64,000 bases of DNA from Clostridia bacterium (GTDB taxonomy: Bacteria; Bacillota; Clostridia; Oscillospirales; Acutalibacteraceae): contig JAFQON010000036.1 in NCBI GenBank assembly GCA_017403185.1, positions 62,001-126,000 on the forward strand. The letters are read 5' to 3'. Each line of letters begins with the position of its first letter. The first letter of the stretch is position 1. The notes below the pieces were generated by a model. The model worked only from the letters and a program-made list of their open reading frames with translations, searched no databases and was not told the DNA's origin. The translations under genes were made by a program, and so were the position numbers. This document shows positions 8,191-16,400 of the stretch, in pieces.

Positions 8191-8393
8191 ATGTATAATT
8201 TAAAGGAAATAAGACTAAAAAGAGGGCTGAGTCAACAGGAATTATGCAACGAGCTAAAAAAGTAGATTGCTTTATATCGAGAAGTGCATATACAAGATAT
8301 GAAACAGGCAGCAGAGAGTTGCCGTGCAGTGTTTTGATAAAACTTGCGAAGTATTACGGTATATCAACAGATTTCATTTTGGGAATAAAATAA
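8191..8393 (+). pseudogene. XRE helix-turn-helix gene split by a frame change at an A6 slippery site
   Basis: From ATG 8191 (GGGAG upstream) the frame reads 24 codons, MYNLKEIRLKRGLSQQELCN then ELKK, and hits TAG at 8263-8265. Moving one base back at 8262 gives 43 more codons, including RSAYTRYETGSRELP and KLAKYYGISTDFILGIK, ending TAA 8393. Together they make a complete 67-residue XRE domain. The junction is A AAA AAG (8256-8262) in the phase used for -1 frameshifting in dnaX, with an AGGA about 15 nt upstream. Three readings are possible: a decayed gene with one lost A, a homopolymer sequencing error, or programmed frameshifting that yields a short and a full product. The sequence alone cannot decide. 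Confidence 0.75.
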
Positions 8394-8396
8394 ATC

Positions 8397-8420
8397 GCAG
8401 CCCCGCCGATGCAGGGCTGC
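8397..8420 (-). terminator. Terminator after pnp
   Basis: Seven-bp GC-rich stem (8414-8420 with 8397-8403); the minus strand then reads GATTTATTTTATT. It lies between convergent genes. Confidence 0.65.
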
Positions 8421-8433
8421 TTGCTTATACTTA

Positions 8434-10623
8434 TTAATCTCTTCTCTGTCTGCCGCCACGGTCGCCCTTGAAATCTCTTCTGGGCTTTCTGGGAGCATCC
8501 GATACAGTGTTTTCGGGAACAAGACCTTCAACCTCGATGAGAGCCTCACGGCGTGAGAAGTTGAGTCTGCCCTGGTCATCCTTGGGAAGCACCTTAACGA
8601 TAACCTCGTCACCAACATTAACGGCGTCTTCAACCTTTTCCGTTCTCTTGACATCGAGCTGGCTGATGTGAACCATGCCCTCTTTGCCGGGAGCAATTTC
8701 AACAAATGCGCCGAAGCTCATAAGGCGGGTAACAACGCCCTTGTAGATTGCGCCGACCTCGGGGTCGTTTGCAATTGTTTCAACAATGAAGATAGCTCTC
8801 TTTGCATCTTCGATATCAGTTGATGAAACGAAGATGTTGCCGTCTTCCTGAACATCAATCTTACAGTTGCATTCTGCACAGATCTTCTGAATAACCTTGC
8901 CCTGCTTGCCGATAACATCGCCGATCTTTTCGGGGTCAATCTTTGTTGTAAGCATCTTGGGAGCCCACTTTGAAAGCTCTGCTCTGGGTTCGGGGATAAC
9001 GGGAAGCATGATTTCGTCAAGAATATAGCATCTTGCGGTGTAGGTCTTGTCAAGAGCTTCTCTGATGATTGCGGGAGTAAGGCCGTGAACCTTGAGGTCC
9101 ATCTGAATTGATGTGATACCCTTCTTTGTGCCTGCAACCTTGAAGTCCATATCGCCGAAGAAGTCTTCAAGACCCTGAATGTCAACCATTGTCATGAAAC
9201 GGTCGCCCTCTGTGATAAGACCGCAGGAGATACCTGCAACGGGTGCCTTGATGGGAACGCCTGCTGCCATAAGTGAAAGTGTTGAACCGCAAACTGAGCC
9301 CTGTGATGTTGAGCCGTTTGATGAAAGAACTTCTGATACAACACGGATTGTGTAGGGGAATTCTTCAACTGAGGGAAGAACGGGGATGAGTGAACGCTCT
9401 GCAAGTGCGCCGTGACCGATTTCTCTTCTGCCGGGGCCTCTTGAGGGCTTTGTTTCGCCGACTGAGTATGAGGGGAAGTTATAGTGGTGCATATAACGCT
9501 TGCTTTCTTCTTCATCAAGACCGTCAAGAAGCTGAGCATCGCTCATGGGGCCGAGAGTTGTGATTGAAAGCACCTGAGTCTGACCTCTTGTGAACATACC
9601 TGAGCCGTGAACTCTGTCAAGAAGGTCAACCTGAGCATTAAGAGGACGGATTTCGTTGATTCCTCTGCCGTCAACACGCTTGCCGTCATCAAGAAGCCAG
9701 CGGCGAACAACATACTTCTGCACCTTGTAGAGACATTCTTCAATCTTAACCTCCATATCGGGATAGATTTCATCGAATTTCTCGTGAACCTTCTCGTAAA
9801 CGGGCTTGAGGCGCTCGTCACGGATTCTCTTATCGTCTGTATCAAGAGCAAAGCGGATATCTTCGATTGCGAAATCCTTGATTGCTTCGTACATTTCGGG
9901 GTCGGGATCGTTTGAGGGGAAGTCAACCTTCTCTTTGCCGCATTCAGCCTTGATCTGATTGATGAACTCAACGATTCTCTGATTTTCTTTATGAGCAAAC
10001 ATGATGCCGTCGTACATATCGTCGTTTGACACTTCGTTTGCGCCTGCTTCAATCATTGCAACAAGGTCGCTTGTTGAAGCAACGGTAACATACATATCGC
10101 TCTTTGCTCTCTGCTCAAGAGTGGGGTTGATAACATACTGACCGTCAACAAGACCTACAACAACACCTGAAATGGGGCCGTCCCAGGGGATTTCTGAAAT
10201 TGAAATTGCGATTGAAACGCCGAGCATAGCAGCGATTTCGGGCTGGCAGTCGGGGTCAACCGACATAACGGTTGCAACAACGCCGACATCGTTTCTCATA
10301 TCCTTGGGAAAGAGGGGTCTGATAGGTCTGTCGATAACACGTGATGCAAGGGTAGCCTTTTCGCTTGCCTTGCCTTCACGGCGCTGGAATGAGCCGGGGA
10401 TTCTGCCTACTGAGTAGAGCTTCTCTTCATAGTCAACCGAAAGGGGGAAGAAGTCAACACCCTCTCTGGGCTTTGCAGCCATTGTTGCGGTGCAGAGCAC
10501 ATTGGTTTCGCCGTAGCGAACAAGGCATGAACCGCCTGCAAGCTGAGCCATTTTGCCTACTTCAACAACAAAAGGTCTGCCTGCGATTTCTGTTTCGTAC
10601 TTTTTGAAAGCTTCAAAAAACAT
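8434..10623 (-). CDS. pnp: Polyribonucleotide nucleotidyltransferase (PNPase)
   Basis: A phosphorolytic 3'-5' exoribonuclease working in mRNA decay. The 729 residues show the full architecture: first RNase PH domain (about 1-145), helical linker, second RNase PH domain (about 310-540, with GHGALAERSLIPVLPS and GSTSQGSVCGSTLSLMAAGV), KH domain (KIGDVIGKQGKVIQ, about 560-615) and S1 domain (GVVTRLMSFGAFVEIAPGKE, about 625-695), then a basic, Arg/Gly-rich tail. Start ATG 10623 has AGAGAGG upstream. It follows rpsO on the same strand, the classic rpsO-pnp order. A long leader hairpin at 10656-10752 lies just upstream and may be the site of autoregulation, as RNase III/PNPase control is known for pnp in E. 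coli. Confidence 0.98.
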   Translation of the reverse strand: MFFEAFKKYETEIAGRPFVVEVGKMAQLAGGSCLVRYGETNVLCTATMAAKPREGVDFFPLSVDYEEKLYSVGRIPGSFQRREGKASEKATLASRVIDRPIRPLFPKDMRNDVGVVATVMSVDPDCQPEIAAMLGVSIAISISEIPWDGPISGVVVGLVDGQYVINPTLEQRAKSDMYVTVASTSDLVAMIEAGANEVSNDDMYDGIMFAHKENQRIVEFINQIKAECGKEKVDFPSNDPDPEMYEAIKDFAIEDIRFALDTDDKRIRDERLKPVYEKVHEKFDEIYPDMEVKIEECLYKVQKYVVRRWLLDDGKRVDGRGINEIRPLNAQVDLLDRVHGSGMFTRGQTQVLSITTLGPMSDAQLLDGLDEEESKRYMHHYNFPSYSVGETKPSRGPGRREIGHGALAERSLIPVLPSVEEFPYTIRVVSEVLSSNGSTSQGSVCGSTLSLMAAGVPIKAPVAGISCGLITEGDRFMTMVDIQGLEDFFGDMDFKVAGTKKGITSIQMDLKVHGLTPAIIREALDKTYTARCYILDEIMLPVIPEPRAELSKWAPKMLTTKIDPEKIGDVIGKQGKVIQKICAECNCKIDVQEDGNIFVSSTDIEDAKRAIFIVETIANDPEVGAIYKGVVTRLMSFGAFVEIAPGKEGMVHISQLDVKRTEKVEDAVNVGDEVIVKVLPKDDQGRLNFSRREALIEVEGLVPENTVSDAPRKPRRDFKGDRGGRQRRD

Positions 10624-10655
10624 TTTTTCTACCTCTCTGTAAAATTATATTTCCA

Positions 10656-10752
10656 CAGGCGGCAGGTTTGGGTTTAGCAATAAATCCAAAATCTGTATCA
10701 CTTGCCGACAGACTCTCGATTTACCGCTAAAACCGGGGAAAACAGCCGCCTG
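10656..10752 (-). promoter_or_regulatory. Long imperfect hairpin in the pnp leader
   Basis: Outer arms CAGGCGGC (10656-10663) and GCCGCCTG (10745-10752) are exact complements; nested inside are TTTAGC/GCTAAA, TAAATC/GATTTA and TCTGT/ACAGA. The RNA would fold into a rod of about 97 nt ending some 30 nt before the pnp start, comparable in place to the RNase III-processed leader of E. coli pnp. Confidence 0.65.
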
Positions 10753-10831
10753 AAAGATGCGTTTTCTGCGTCGGTTTAAAGTGTTAGCAGATTAATGCTT
10801 TAACAGAATAACCCGACCTTTAAAACGACAC

Positions 10832-10862
10832 AAAGCAGGCAAGATGAGTTCCTGCCTGCTTT
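10832..10862 (-). terminator. Hairpin between rpsO and pnp, possible partial terminator
   Basis: Perfect 10-bp stem (10853-10862 with 10832-10841, 11-nt loop), 10 nt after the rpsO stop. The minus-strand tract after it is only moderately T-rich, so some transcription probably continues into pnp. Confidence 0.6.
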
Positions 10863-10872
10863 ATTTTGTAAA

Positions 10873-11136
10873 TTATTTACGGATACCAAGTCTTGCAATG
10901 ATTGAACGGTAACGCTCAATGTCAACCTTCTGAAGGTATGCAAGAAGGTTTCTTCTGTGACCAACCATCATAAGAAGGCCTCTTCTTGAGTGGTGGTCCT
11001 TCTTGTGAACCTTGAGATGCTCGGTGAGGTCGTTGATTCTCTTTGTGAGAACAGCGATCTGAACTTCGGGTGAACCTGTGTCACCCTCGTGAAGAGCATA
11101 TTCCTGCATGATTGCGGTCTTTTCTGCCTGTGTCAT
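10873..11136 (-). CDS. rpsO: Ribosomal protein S15
   Basis: A primary binder of the 16S rRNA central domain in the 30S subunit. At 87 residues it is close to the normal bacterial length. The conserved core [20 protein letters not shown], then [11 protein letters not shown], and the C-terminal RLGIRK are typical. Start ATG 11136 is preceded by GAGGTG. It is the first gene of an rpsO-pnp unit. A TTTACT-N17-TATAAT promoter lies at 11241-11269, leaving a leader of about 100 nt with several small hairpins, a probable S15 autoregulatory RNA. Confidence 0.98.
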   Translation of the reverse strand: MTQAEKTAIMQEYALHEGDTGSPEVQIAVLTKRINDLTEHLKVHKKDHHSRRGLLMMVGHRRNLLAYLQKVDIERYRSIIARLGIRK

Positions 11137-11234
11137 TGTTTTTCACCTCATTTTAATATTTGCCTCGGACCCAGGAAACGGCAGGTGAACACCTCACAGA
11201 GGTTTACTCCGTAACCCGAGAAACGGGCATTGCA
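11137..11234 (-). promoter_or_regulatory. Structured 5' leader of rpsO, probable S15 autoregulatory element
   Basis: The region from the predicted transcription start to the ATG folds into short hairpins: CCCG/CGGG (11224-11227 with 11215-11218) and ACCTC/GAGGT (11199-11203 with 11191-11195), then a GC-rich stretch before GAGGTG. S15 is known to repress its own translation through leader RNA that mimics rRNA. I infer the same here but did not fit it to a specific Rfam class. Confidence 0.5.
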
Positions 11235-11240
11235 AAGCGC

Positions 11241-11269
11241 ATTATATCATAAAGAATTGCAAAAGTAAA
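11241..11269 (-). promoter_or_regulatory. Predicted sigma-A promoter of rpsO-pnp
   Basis: Minus strand TTTACT (11264-11269), a 17-bp spacer and a perfect TATAAT (11241-11246) with the TG extension. Confidence 0.7.
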
Positions 11270-11424
11270 GACTTTTTTGAAATTTATTTGCAATAGCCTT
11301 TTCAGCTGCTCTGCATAGAATGGATTGAGGGATTGTGCCCTCAAAAACAAGGCGGCTGCGTTGAAGGTGGTGTGAATAACGCCTATGGGGAGCCTGACAC
11401 ACATGGCAGCCGCCATAATCATAG

Positions 11425-11519
11425 ATGAAATTAAGAATTAAAAATGAAGAATGAAAAATTTCGGAAGGGCTCTGCCCACCCTTAATTATTCATTTTTCAC
11501 TATTCATTATTTACTTCAA
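11425..11519. repeat. Long imperfect inverted repeat, MITE-like palindromic element
   Basis: A left arm of about 36 nt (11425-11460, AT-rich, with ATGAAGAATGAAAAATT) pairs with a right arm (about 11484-11519) at 28 of 36 positions by my hand alignment, around a small GC-rich core with GGGC/GCCC. It lies between the rpsO promoter and the 3' end of the M23 gene. No ORF is inside. It resembles a non-coding dispersed palindromic repeat; copy number elsewhere is unknown. The rest of 11270-11424 shows nothing convincing. Confidence 0.55.
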
Positions 11520-11522
11520 TGA

Positions 11523-12209
11523 TTACTCATTCCCGCCGACTTTGTTCAATGCTTTCAACGGGTCAACAAATTCGCCGTCGATAAGCACTTCAAGGTGCAG
11601 GTGGTCCTCTTCGCTTATCTCAACGGGAATATGCCCGAGCGAGCCGATTTTATCGTACTTTTTAACCTCTGTGCCCTCGGGCAGGCAGCTTCCCTCCTTC
11701 AGACCGCAGTAGCGTACGGTCATGCCGTTGCCGTGGTCGATTTCAACAACCGTGCCCCAGAAGCTGTCGCTGTAAACCTTCGACACCTTGCCGTCACTTA
11801 CGGCAGCAACCTCGTTGCCTGCACTGCCGCCGAAATCCACGCCGTTGTGCACTCTCCAATCGCCCATTGTTTTGGACTCCACCATTTCGCCGTTGCTGTA
11901 ATCCTTGATGATATCCGTGCCCATGGGCAGGGCAAAATTGCCCGAGAAGGGCTTGTTTTCCTCAATCTTTTCGGTTGTGGGTTCAACAAAAATACGCTCA
12001 TCCGCAATGCCGCTGACACCGATGTTAACATCCTCTGTCAGCGGCTGCCGTGTTTCCTCAACGCTCCACTGAATTGTCACTCTCTCAAATTCTTCCTCTG
12101 TTTCCCCCGGCTGTTTAACAAGCCCGATTGCCGCACCTGCCCCCACCGCAACAAGGCATACCGCAAGGGCGAGATAAATGTTGGGATACTTTTTAAAATT
12201 CTTTTTCAT
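11523..12209 (-). CDS. M23 (LytM) family metallopeptidase, SpoIIQ-like
   Basis: A 228-residue protein with a short cytoplasmic N-terminus, one membrane segment (about residues 12-32, IYLALAVCLVAVGAGAAIGL), a Glu/Thr-rich linker and a C-terminal LytM domain (about 95-220). Zinc ligands appear intact: RVHNGVDFGG (His and Asp) and the HLHLEV pair. This suggests an active peptidoglycan endopeptidase outside the membrane. Size, single anchor and LytM fold resemble SpoIIQ, the forespore partner of SpoIIIAH in engulfment; clostridial SpoIIQ often keeps the zinc ligands. SpoVT in the same window shows a sporulating background. Assignment as SpoIIQ rather than another M23 protein is inference. It is divergent from gltX. 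Confidence 0.8.
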   Translation of the reverse strand: MKKNFKKYPNIYLALAVCLVAVGAGAAIGLVKQPGETEEEFERVTIQWSVEETRQPLTEDVNIGVSGIADERIFVEPTTEKIEENKPFSGNFALPMGTDIIKDYSNGEMVESKTMGDWRVHNGVDFGGSAGNEVAAVSDGKVSKVYSDSFWGTVVEIDHGNGMTVRYCGLKEGSCLPEGTEVKKYDKIGSLGHIPVEISEEDHLHLEVLIDGEFVDPLKALNKVGGNE

Positions 12210-12331
12210 ATAAATCCTCTTTTCACTGATTTATTTCTCTCCTATTTTTGGCTTCGGCGGCAGATATTATTCTCTTTGGCGCATAAAATCAAAAAAATGG
12301 CAATATTAAAGGAAAAAATTAAAAATTTCTC

Positions 12332-12360
12332 TTGATACTTGCGGGATTTTCTGCAATAAT
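12332..12360 (+). promoter_or_regulatory. Candidate promoter of the gltX operon
   Basis: TTGATA (12332-12337), a 17-bp spacer and AATAAT (12355-12360). A TATAAT also lies at 12383-12388, but without a -35 and close to the ribosome site. Confidence 0.45.
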
Positions 12361-12407
12361 AATAGAGTATAAGTAAAATTATTATAATGGATTAGGAGTG
12401 CATATTT

Positions 12408-14069
12408 TTGGACAACAAAAAACTTGCAGAGCTTCTCTTCCCTCAAATCGATAAAACACCCGATTATTATGAGGAGCTCTACCCCGAAAGAGGTCTTGCA
12501 GAGGGCGCAAGAGTAACCCGTTTCGCCCCCTCGCCCACAGGCTATCTTCACATCGGCGGTCTTTTCGGCGCACTTGTTGATGTGCTGACCGCTCAGGCAA
12601 CAAACGGTGTTTCATACCTCAGAATTGAGGATACCGATAAAAAGCGTGAGATTGACGACGGCGTTTCGGCCATCATCAACGGCTTTGATTATTTCGGCGT
12701 TGAATTCAGCGAAGGCGTAACGGGCTTCGGCACCGAGAAGGGTGCATACGGTCCTTACACTCAGAGTCAGCGTGCCGAGATTTATCAGACAGTTGCAAAG
12801 AGCCTTGTTGAAAAAGGCCTTGCATACCCCTGCTTCTGCACGGCAGACGAGCTTTCAGCCATTCGTGAGGAGCAAGGCAAGGGCGATGCTCTCATCTGGG
12901 GCTATTTCGGCAAATGGGCAAAGTGCCGTGACCTCACATACGAACAGATTGAGCAGAATATTTCAGAAGGCAAGCCCTGGGTGCTCCGTCTGCGCTCCGC
13001 AGGCGATGAGGATAAAAAAATAATCTTTGACGATGTTATCAGAGGCAAAATTGAAATGCCTGCAAACATAATTGATGAAGTCCTCCTCAAATCCGACGGT
13101 ATTCCCACCTACCACTTCGCCCATGCGTGCGACGACCATTTCATGAGGACAACCCATGTTATCAGAGGCGAGGAATGGATATCATCCGTGCCCAAGCACA
13201 TTGAGCTTTTCAAAGCCTGCGGCTATAAGGTGCCCAAGTATGCGCACACTCCTCAGGTGCTCAAGATTGATGAAGAAACAGGCGACAAGCGCAAGCTTTC
13301 AAAGAGAAAGGACCCTGAAGCGGCTGTCAGCTACTTCGTTGAGGGCGGCTTCCCCAAGGAGAGCGTGCTTGAATATCTTCTCACCCTCATCAATTCAAAC
13401 TTTGAGGATTGGAGAAGAGCAAATCCCAAGGAGGATATTTCAAAATTCCCCTTCAACCTCAAAAAGATGAGCTCCAGCGGATGCCTGTTTGACCTTGTGA
13501 AGCTCAACGATGTGAGCAAGAATGTTATTTCCGTTATGACTGCTCAGCAGGTTTATGAAAACATTGCTCAGTGGGCAAAGGCAAACGACCCCGAATTTTA
13601 TTCAATCTTCACCGCAGACCCCGCTTACTCCACCGCTGCGGTCAATATTGACAGAGAGAATCCCAAACCCCGCAAGGACATCGCAAAATGGAGCGAGGTC
13701 AAGGATTATTTCTCATATCTTTATAAAGAGCTTTATGCTGCGGACTATACTCTGCCCGAAAATATTTCAAAGGCGGATGCGGCTGCAATAGCTGAAAAAT
13801 ACATCGGCGAATTCTCACTTGCAGACGATAAAGACCAATGGTTTGCGAGAATCAAAGATATGTGTGAGCCTTTGGGCTTCACCCCCAATGTTAAGGAATT
13901 CAAAAAGAATCCCGAAGCCTTCAAAGGCCATGTGGGTGATGTGTCAACGGTTATCAGAATCGCTCTCACCTCACGCAGAAACACTCCCGACCTTTATTCG
14001 ATAATGAATCTTCTCGGCGAGGATGAAATCAAGGCAAGGCTTAACGAAGCAATTGCAAGCTGGAAATAA
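12408..14069 (+). CDS. gltX: Glutamate--tRNA ligase
   Basis: Class I aminoacyl-tRNA synthetase charging tRNA-Glu. The 553 residues start at TTG 12408, with AGGAG at 12394-12398. Unlike the common form, about 37 residues (beginning MDNKKLAELLFPQ) precede the first catalytic motif RFAPSPTGYLHIGG, where HIGG is the HIGH signature. The KMSKS-type loop reads KRKLSKRKDPEA. The C-terminal anticodon-binding region follows. It is 15 nt upstream of glnS, so this organism appears to make Gln-tRNA directly as well. Whether this GluRS is discriminating cannot be read. It heads a collinear run gltX-glnS-membrane protein-GH127. Confidence 0.96.
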   Translation: MDNKKLAELLFPQIDKTPDYYEELYPERGLAEGARVTRFAPSPTGYLHIGGLFGALVDVLTAQATNGVSYLRIEDTDKKREIDDGVSAIINGFDYFGVEFSEGVTGFGTEKGAYGPYTQSQRAEIYQTVAKSLVEKGLAYPCFCTADELSAIREEQGKGDALIWGYFGKWAKCRDLTYEQIEQNISEGKPWVLRLRSAGDEDKKIIFDDVIRGKIEMPANIIDEVLLKSDGIPTYHFAHACDDHFMRTTHVIRGEEWISSVPKHIELFKACGYKVPKYAHTPQVLKIDEETGDKRKLSKRKDPEAAVSYFVEGGFPKESVLEYLLTLINSNFEDWRRANPKEDISKFPFNLKKMSSSGCLFDLVKLNDVSKNVISVMTAQQVYENIAQWAKANDPEFYSIFTADPAYSTAAVNIDRENPKPRKDIAKWSEVKDYFSYLYKELYAADYTLPENISKADAAAIAEKYIGEFSLADDKDQWFARIKDMCEPLGFTPNVKEFKKNPEAFKGHVGDVSTVIRIALTSRRNTPDLYSIMNLLGEDEIKARLNEAIASWK

Positions 14070-14084
14070 GAAAGGACTAAGACT

Positions 14085-15740
14085 ATGGACGAACTCAACA
14101 CCACCTCAAATTTTATATATGATTTTATTGACGAAGACCTTGCAAACGGCGTGAACACCCGTGTTCAGACCCGTTTCCCGCCCGAGCCCAACGGCTATCT
14201 TCACATCGGCCACGCAAAGGCAATAACAATCGACTTTGCAACTGCTGAAAAATACGGCGGCATATGCAACCTTCGCCTTGACGATACCAACCCCTCAAAA
14301 GAGGATGTTGAATATGTTGATGCAATCAAGGCGGATATCGAATGGCTCGGCTTCAAATGGAACAGCGTGCTTTATGCTTCAAGCTACTTTGATTTCATTT
14401 ATGAATGCGCAATAAAGCTCATCAAGAAGGGCAAGGCATATGTCTGCGACCTCACTGCAGACGAAATCAGGGAATACAGAGGCACTCTCACAGAGCCCGG
14501 CAAAAACAGCCCCTACCGTGACCGTTCGGTTGAAGAGAACCTTGATCTTTTTGCAAGAATGACTGCAGGCGAATTTGCAGACGGAGAAAGAACTCTCCGT
14601 GCAAAGATTGATATGGCATCGCCCAACATCAATATGCGTGACCCCGTTATCTACAGAATTGCCCATGTTACCCATCATCAGACAGGTGACAAATGGTGCG
14701 TTTATCCCATGTATGACTTTGCACACCCTCTTTCGGATGCAAGGGAGAATGTTACCTATTCACTCTGTTCTCTTGAATTTGAAAATCACAGACCTCTTTA
14801 TGATTGGTTTATCAACGAAATCGGTTTTGAGGAGCCGCCCAGGCAGATTGAGTTTGCCCGTCTTAACCTCAACTACTGCGTAACAAGCAAGAGATATAAC
14901 CTTGAAATGGTTCAGAAGGGCGTTGTTGACGGCTGGGATGACCCCAGAATGATTACTCTCTGCGGCATGAGAAGAAGAGGCTATCCCGCAGCGGCAGTTC
15001 GTGATTTCATAAACCGTATCGGCGTCTCAAAGGCGGACAGTGTTGTTGATTACGGCCTGCTTGAAGCCTGCGTAAGGGATAATCTCAACGAAAATGCGCC
15101 CAGAGCAATGGCTGTTATCAAGCCCCTTAAAGTTGTTATTGACAACTATCCCGAAAATCAGACCGAAGCTCTTGAGGTTGAAATAAACCCGCTCAAGCCC
15201 GAGCTTGGCAAGAGAACGGTTAATTTCTCAAAGGAAATCTTCATTGAGCGTGATGATTTCATGATTGAGCCTCCCAAAAAATATTTCAGGCTCTTCCCCG
15301 GCAATGAGGTGCGCCTCAAGGGTGCATATTTCATCACCTGCAACAGCTGGGAAACCGATGATGACGGCAATGTTACCTGCCTTCACTGCACCTATGACCC
15401 CGCAACCAAGGGCGGCGATTCACCCGACGGCAGAAAGGTTAAGGGCACCATTCATTGGGTTAACGCAGCAGACGGCGTGCCCTGCGAAATCCGCCTTTAT
15501 GACCGTCTTTTCGGCTCTGAAGACCCCTTTGTTGACGGCAAAGAGAATTATCTCAATCACCTCAATCCCAATTCTCTTGAAGCAATCACAAGCTGCCTTG
15601 TTGACGGCGGACTCAAGGATGCCAAAGCGGGTGACACATTCCAGTTTATGCGTCACGGATACTTCTGCGTTGACAAAACCTCAACGGATGAAAAGCTCGT
15701 CTTTAACCGCACGGTTGCTCTCAACTCATCGTGGAAATAA
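14085..15740 (+). CDS. glnS: Glutamine--tRNA ligase
   Basis: Class I synthetase that charges tRNA-Gln directly; in Firmicutes this gene is patchy and generally considered acquired. The 551 residues match bacterial GlnRS. Visible motifs are [17 protein letters not shown] (HIGH signature), [12 protein letters not shown], the active-site stretch [13 protein letters not shown], the KMSKS-type loop VTSKRYN and the two C-terminal beta-barrel anticodon domains. The ribosome site AAAGGA stands 9 nt before the ATG. The junctions after gltX and after glnS share the same 16 bases, covering the last codons, the stop and the next ribosome site. Confidence 0.97.
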   Translation: MDELNTTSNFIYDFIDEDLANGVNTRVQTRFPPEPNGYLHIGHAKAITIDFATAEKYGGICNLRLDDTNPSKEDVEYVDAIKADIEWLGFKWNSVLYASSYFDFIYECAIKLIKKGKAYVCDLTADEIREYRGTLTEPGKNSPYRDRSVEENLDLFARMTAGEFADGERTLRAKIDMASPNINMRDPVIYRIAHVTHHQTGDKWCVYPMYDFAHPLSDARENVTYSLCSLEFENHRPLYDWFINEIGFEEPPRQIEFARLNLNYCVTSKRYNLEMVQKGVVDGWDDPRMITLCGMRRRGYPAAAVRDFINRIGVSKADSVVDYGLLEACVRDNLNENAPRAMAVIKPLKVVIDNYPENQTEALEVEINPLKPELGKRTVNFSKEIFIERDDFMIEPPKKYFRLFPGNEVRLKGAYFITCNSWETDDDGNVTCLHCTYDPATKGGDSPDGRKVKGTIHWVNAADGVPCEIRLYDRLFGSEDPFVDGKENYLNHLNPNSLEAITSCLVDGGLKDAKAGDTFQFMRHGYFCVDKTSTDEKLVFNRTVALNSSWK

Positions 15741-15755
15741 GAAAGGATTTTTAAT

Positions 15756-16388
15756 ATGAAATATCTTTACAGGATTGTCAACATTCTTCTTGCGTTGTCA
15801 ATTTTTCCCGTTGTTATTTTTACCGACCTCCTTGCGTTCCGTCTCGGCACCTCAATCATTGACGAGGTTGGTCTTCAGGAATCCATCTCAATCAAATTCA
15901 TCTTCGATGTTATCTCGGGCAAAGAAACCTTCTGGCATGAGATGATTATTGAAAATTCATCAGGCACATTTTCGTGGCCTGCTGCTCTTAACCCCATAAA
16001 AGGCTATCTTATCGCTTTTGTTGTGGGTTTTGCGCTTGCACTTATTGCCTGCCTTTTCATCATCTTCTGGTCAATTTTCAGCAGCAAAAGAATTCCCGTT
16101 CTTATTGCAACGGCAACGGGTCTTGTCAGCACAATCGTTATGATTGCCTGCTTCGGTGCAGCAGCAGACATGATTGTTGACGGCACGGTTAACCTTATCA
16201 GTGCGCTTTCAACCGGTATTCTTTCAGGCATTGTTGCGAATTTTGTGGGTGTTGACGGTCTTATGCTCGGCGGCTTCCAGAACGGAATGATTTTTGTGTT
16301 TATCGGTCTGTTTATTTGGACAGGCTCGTTCTATCTTATCGAAATCGGCGATAATGATGCCGAAAAGGCTGCAAAAAACAAAAAATAA
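15756..16388 (+). CDS. Integral membrane protein of unknown function
   Basis: No family recognised. The 210 residues contain about four hydrophobic segments: about 5-30, 85-110 (YLIAFVVGFALALIACLFII), 115-140 and 170-195, with an extracellular or cytoplasmic loop between the first two holding several acidic residues. The C-terminus is charged (GDNDAEKAAKNKK). AAAGGA lies before the ATG. It is 15 nt downstream of glnS and 12 nt upstream of the GH127 gene, so it is probably translated from the same mRNA. Nothing links it functionally to the synthetases. Confidence 0.8.
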   Translation: MKYLYRIVNILLALSIFPVVIFTDLLAFRLGTSIIDEVGLQESISIKFIFDVISGKETFWHEMIIENSSGTFSWPAALNPIKGYLIAFVVGFALALIACLFIIFWSIFSSKRIPVLIATATGLVSTIVMIACFGAAADMIVDGTVNLISALSTGILSGIVANFVGVDGLMLGGFQNGMIFVFIGLFIWTGSFYLIEIGDNDAEKAAKNKK

Positions 16389-16400
16389 TGGGGTGATACC

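Noticed and set aside
11595..12335. 246-codon open frame on the plus strand
   Set aside because: It lies antisense to the M23 gene, whose zinc-site motifs and signal anchor are clear; the plus-strand product has no recognisable domain or ribosome site.
12300..12410. T-box riboswitch before gltX
   Set aside because: The leader is too short and shows no specifier stem or T-box sequence.
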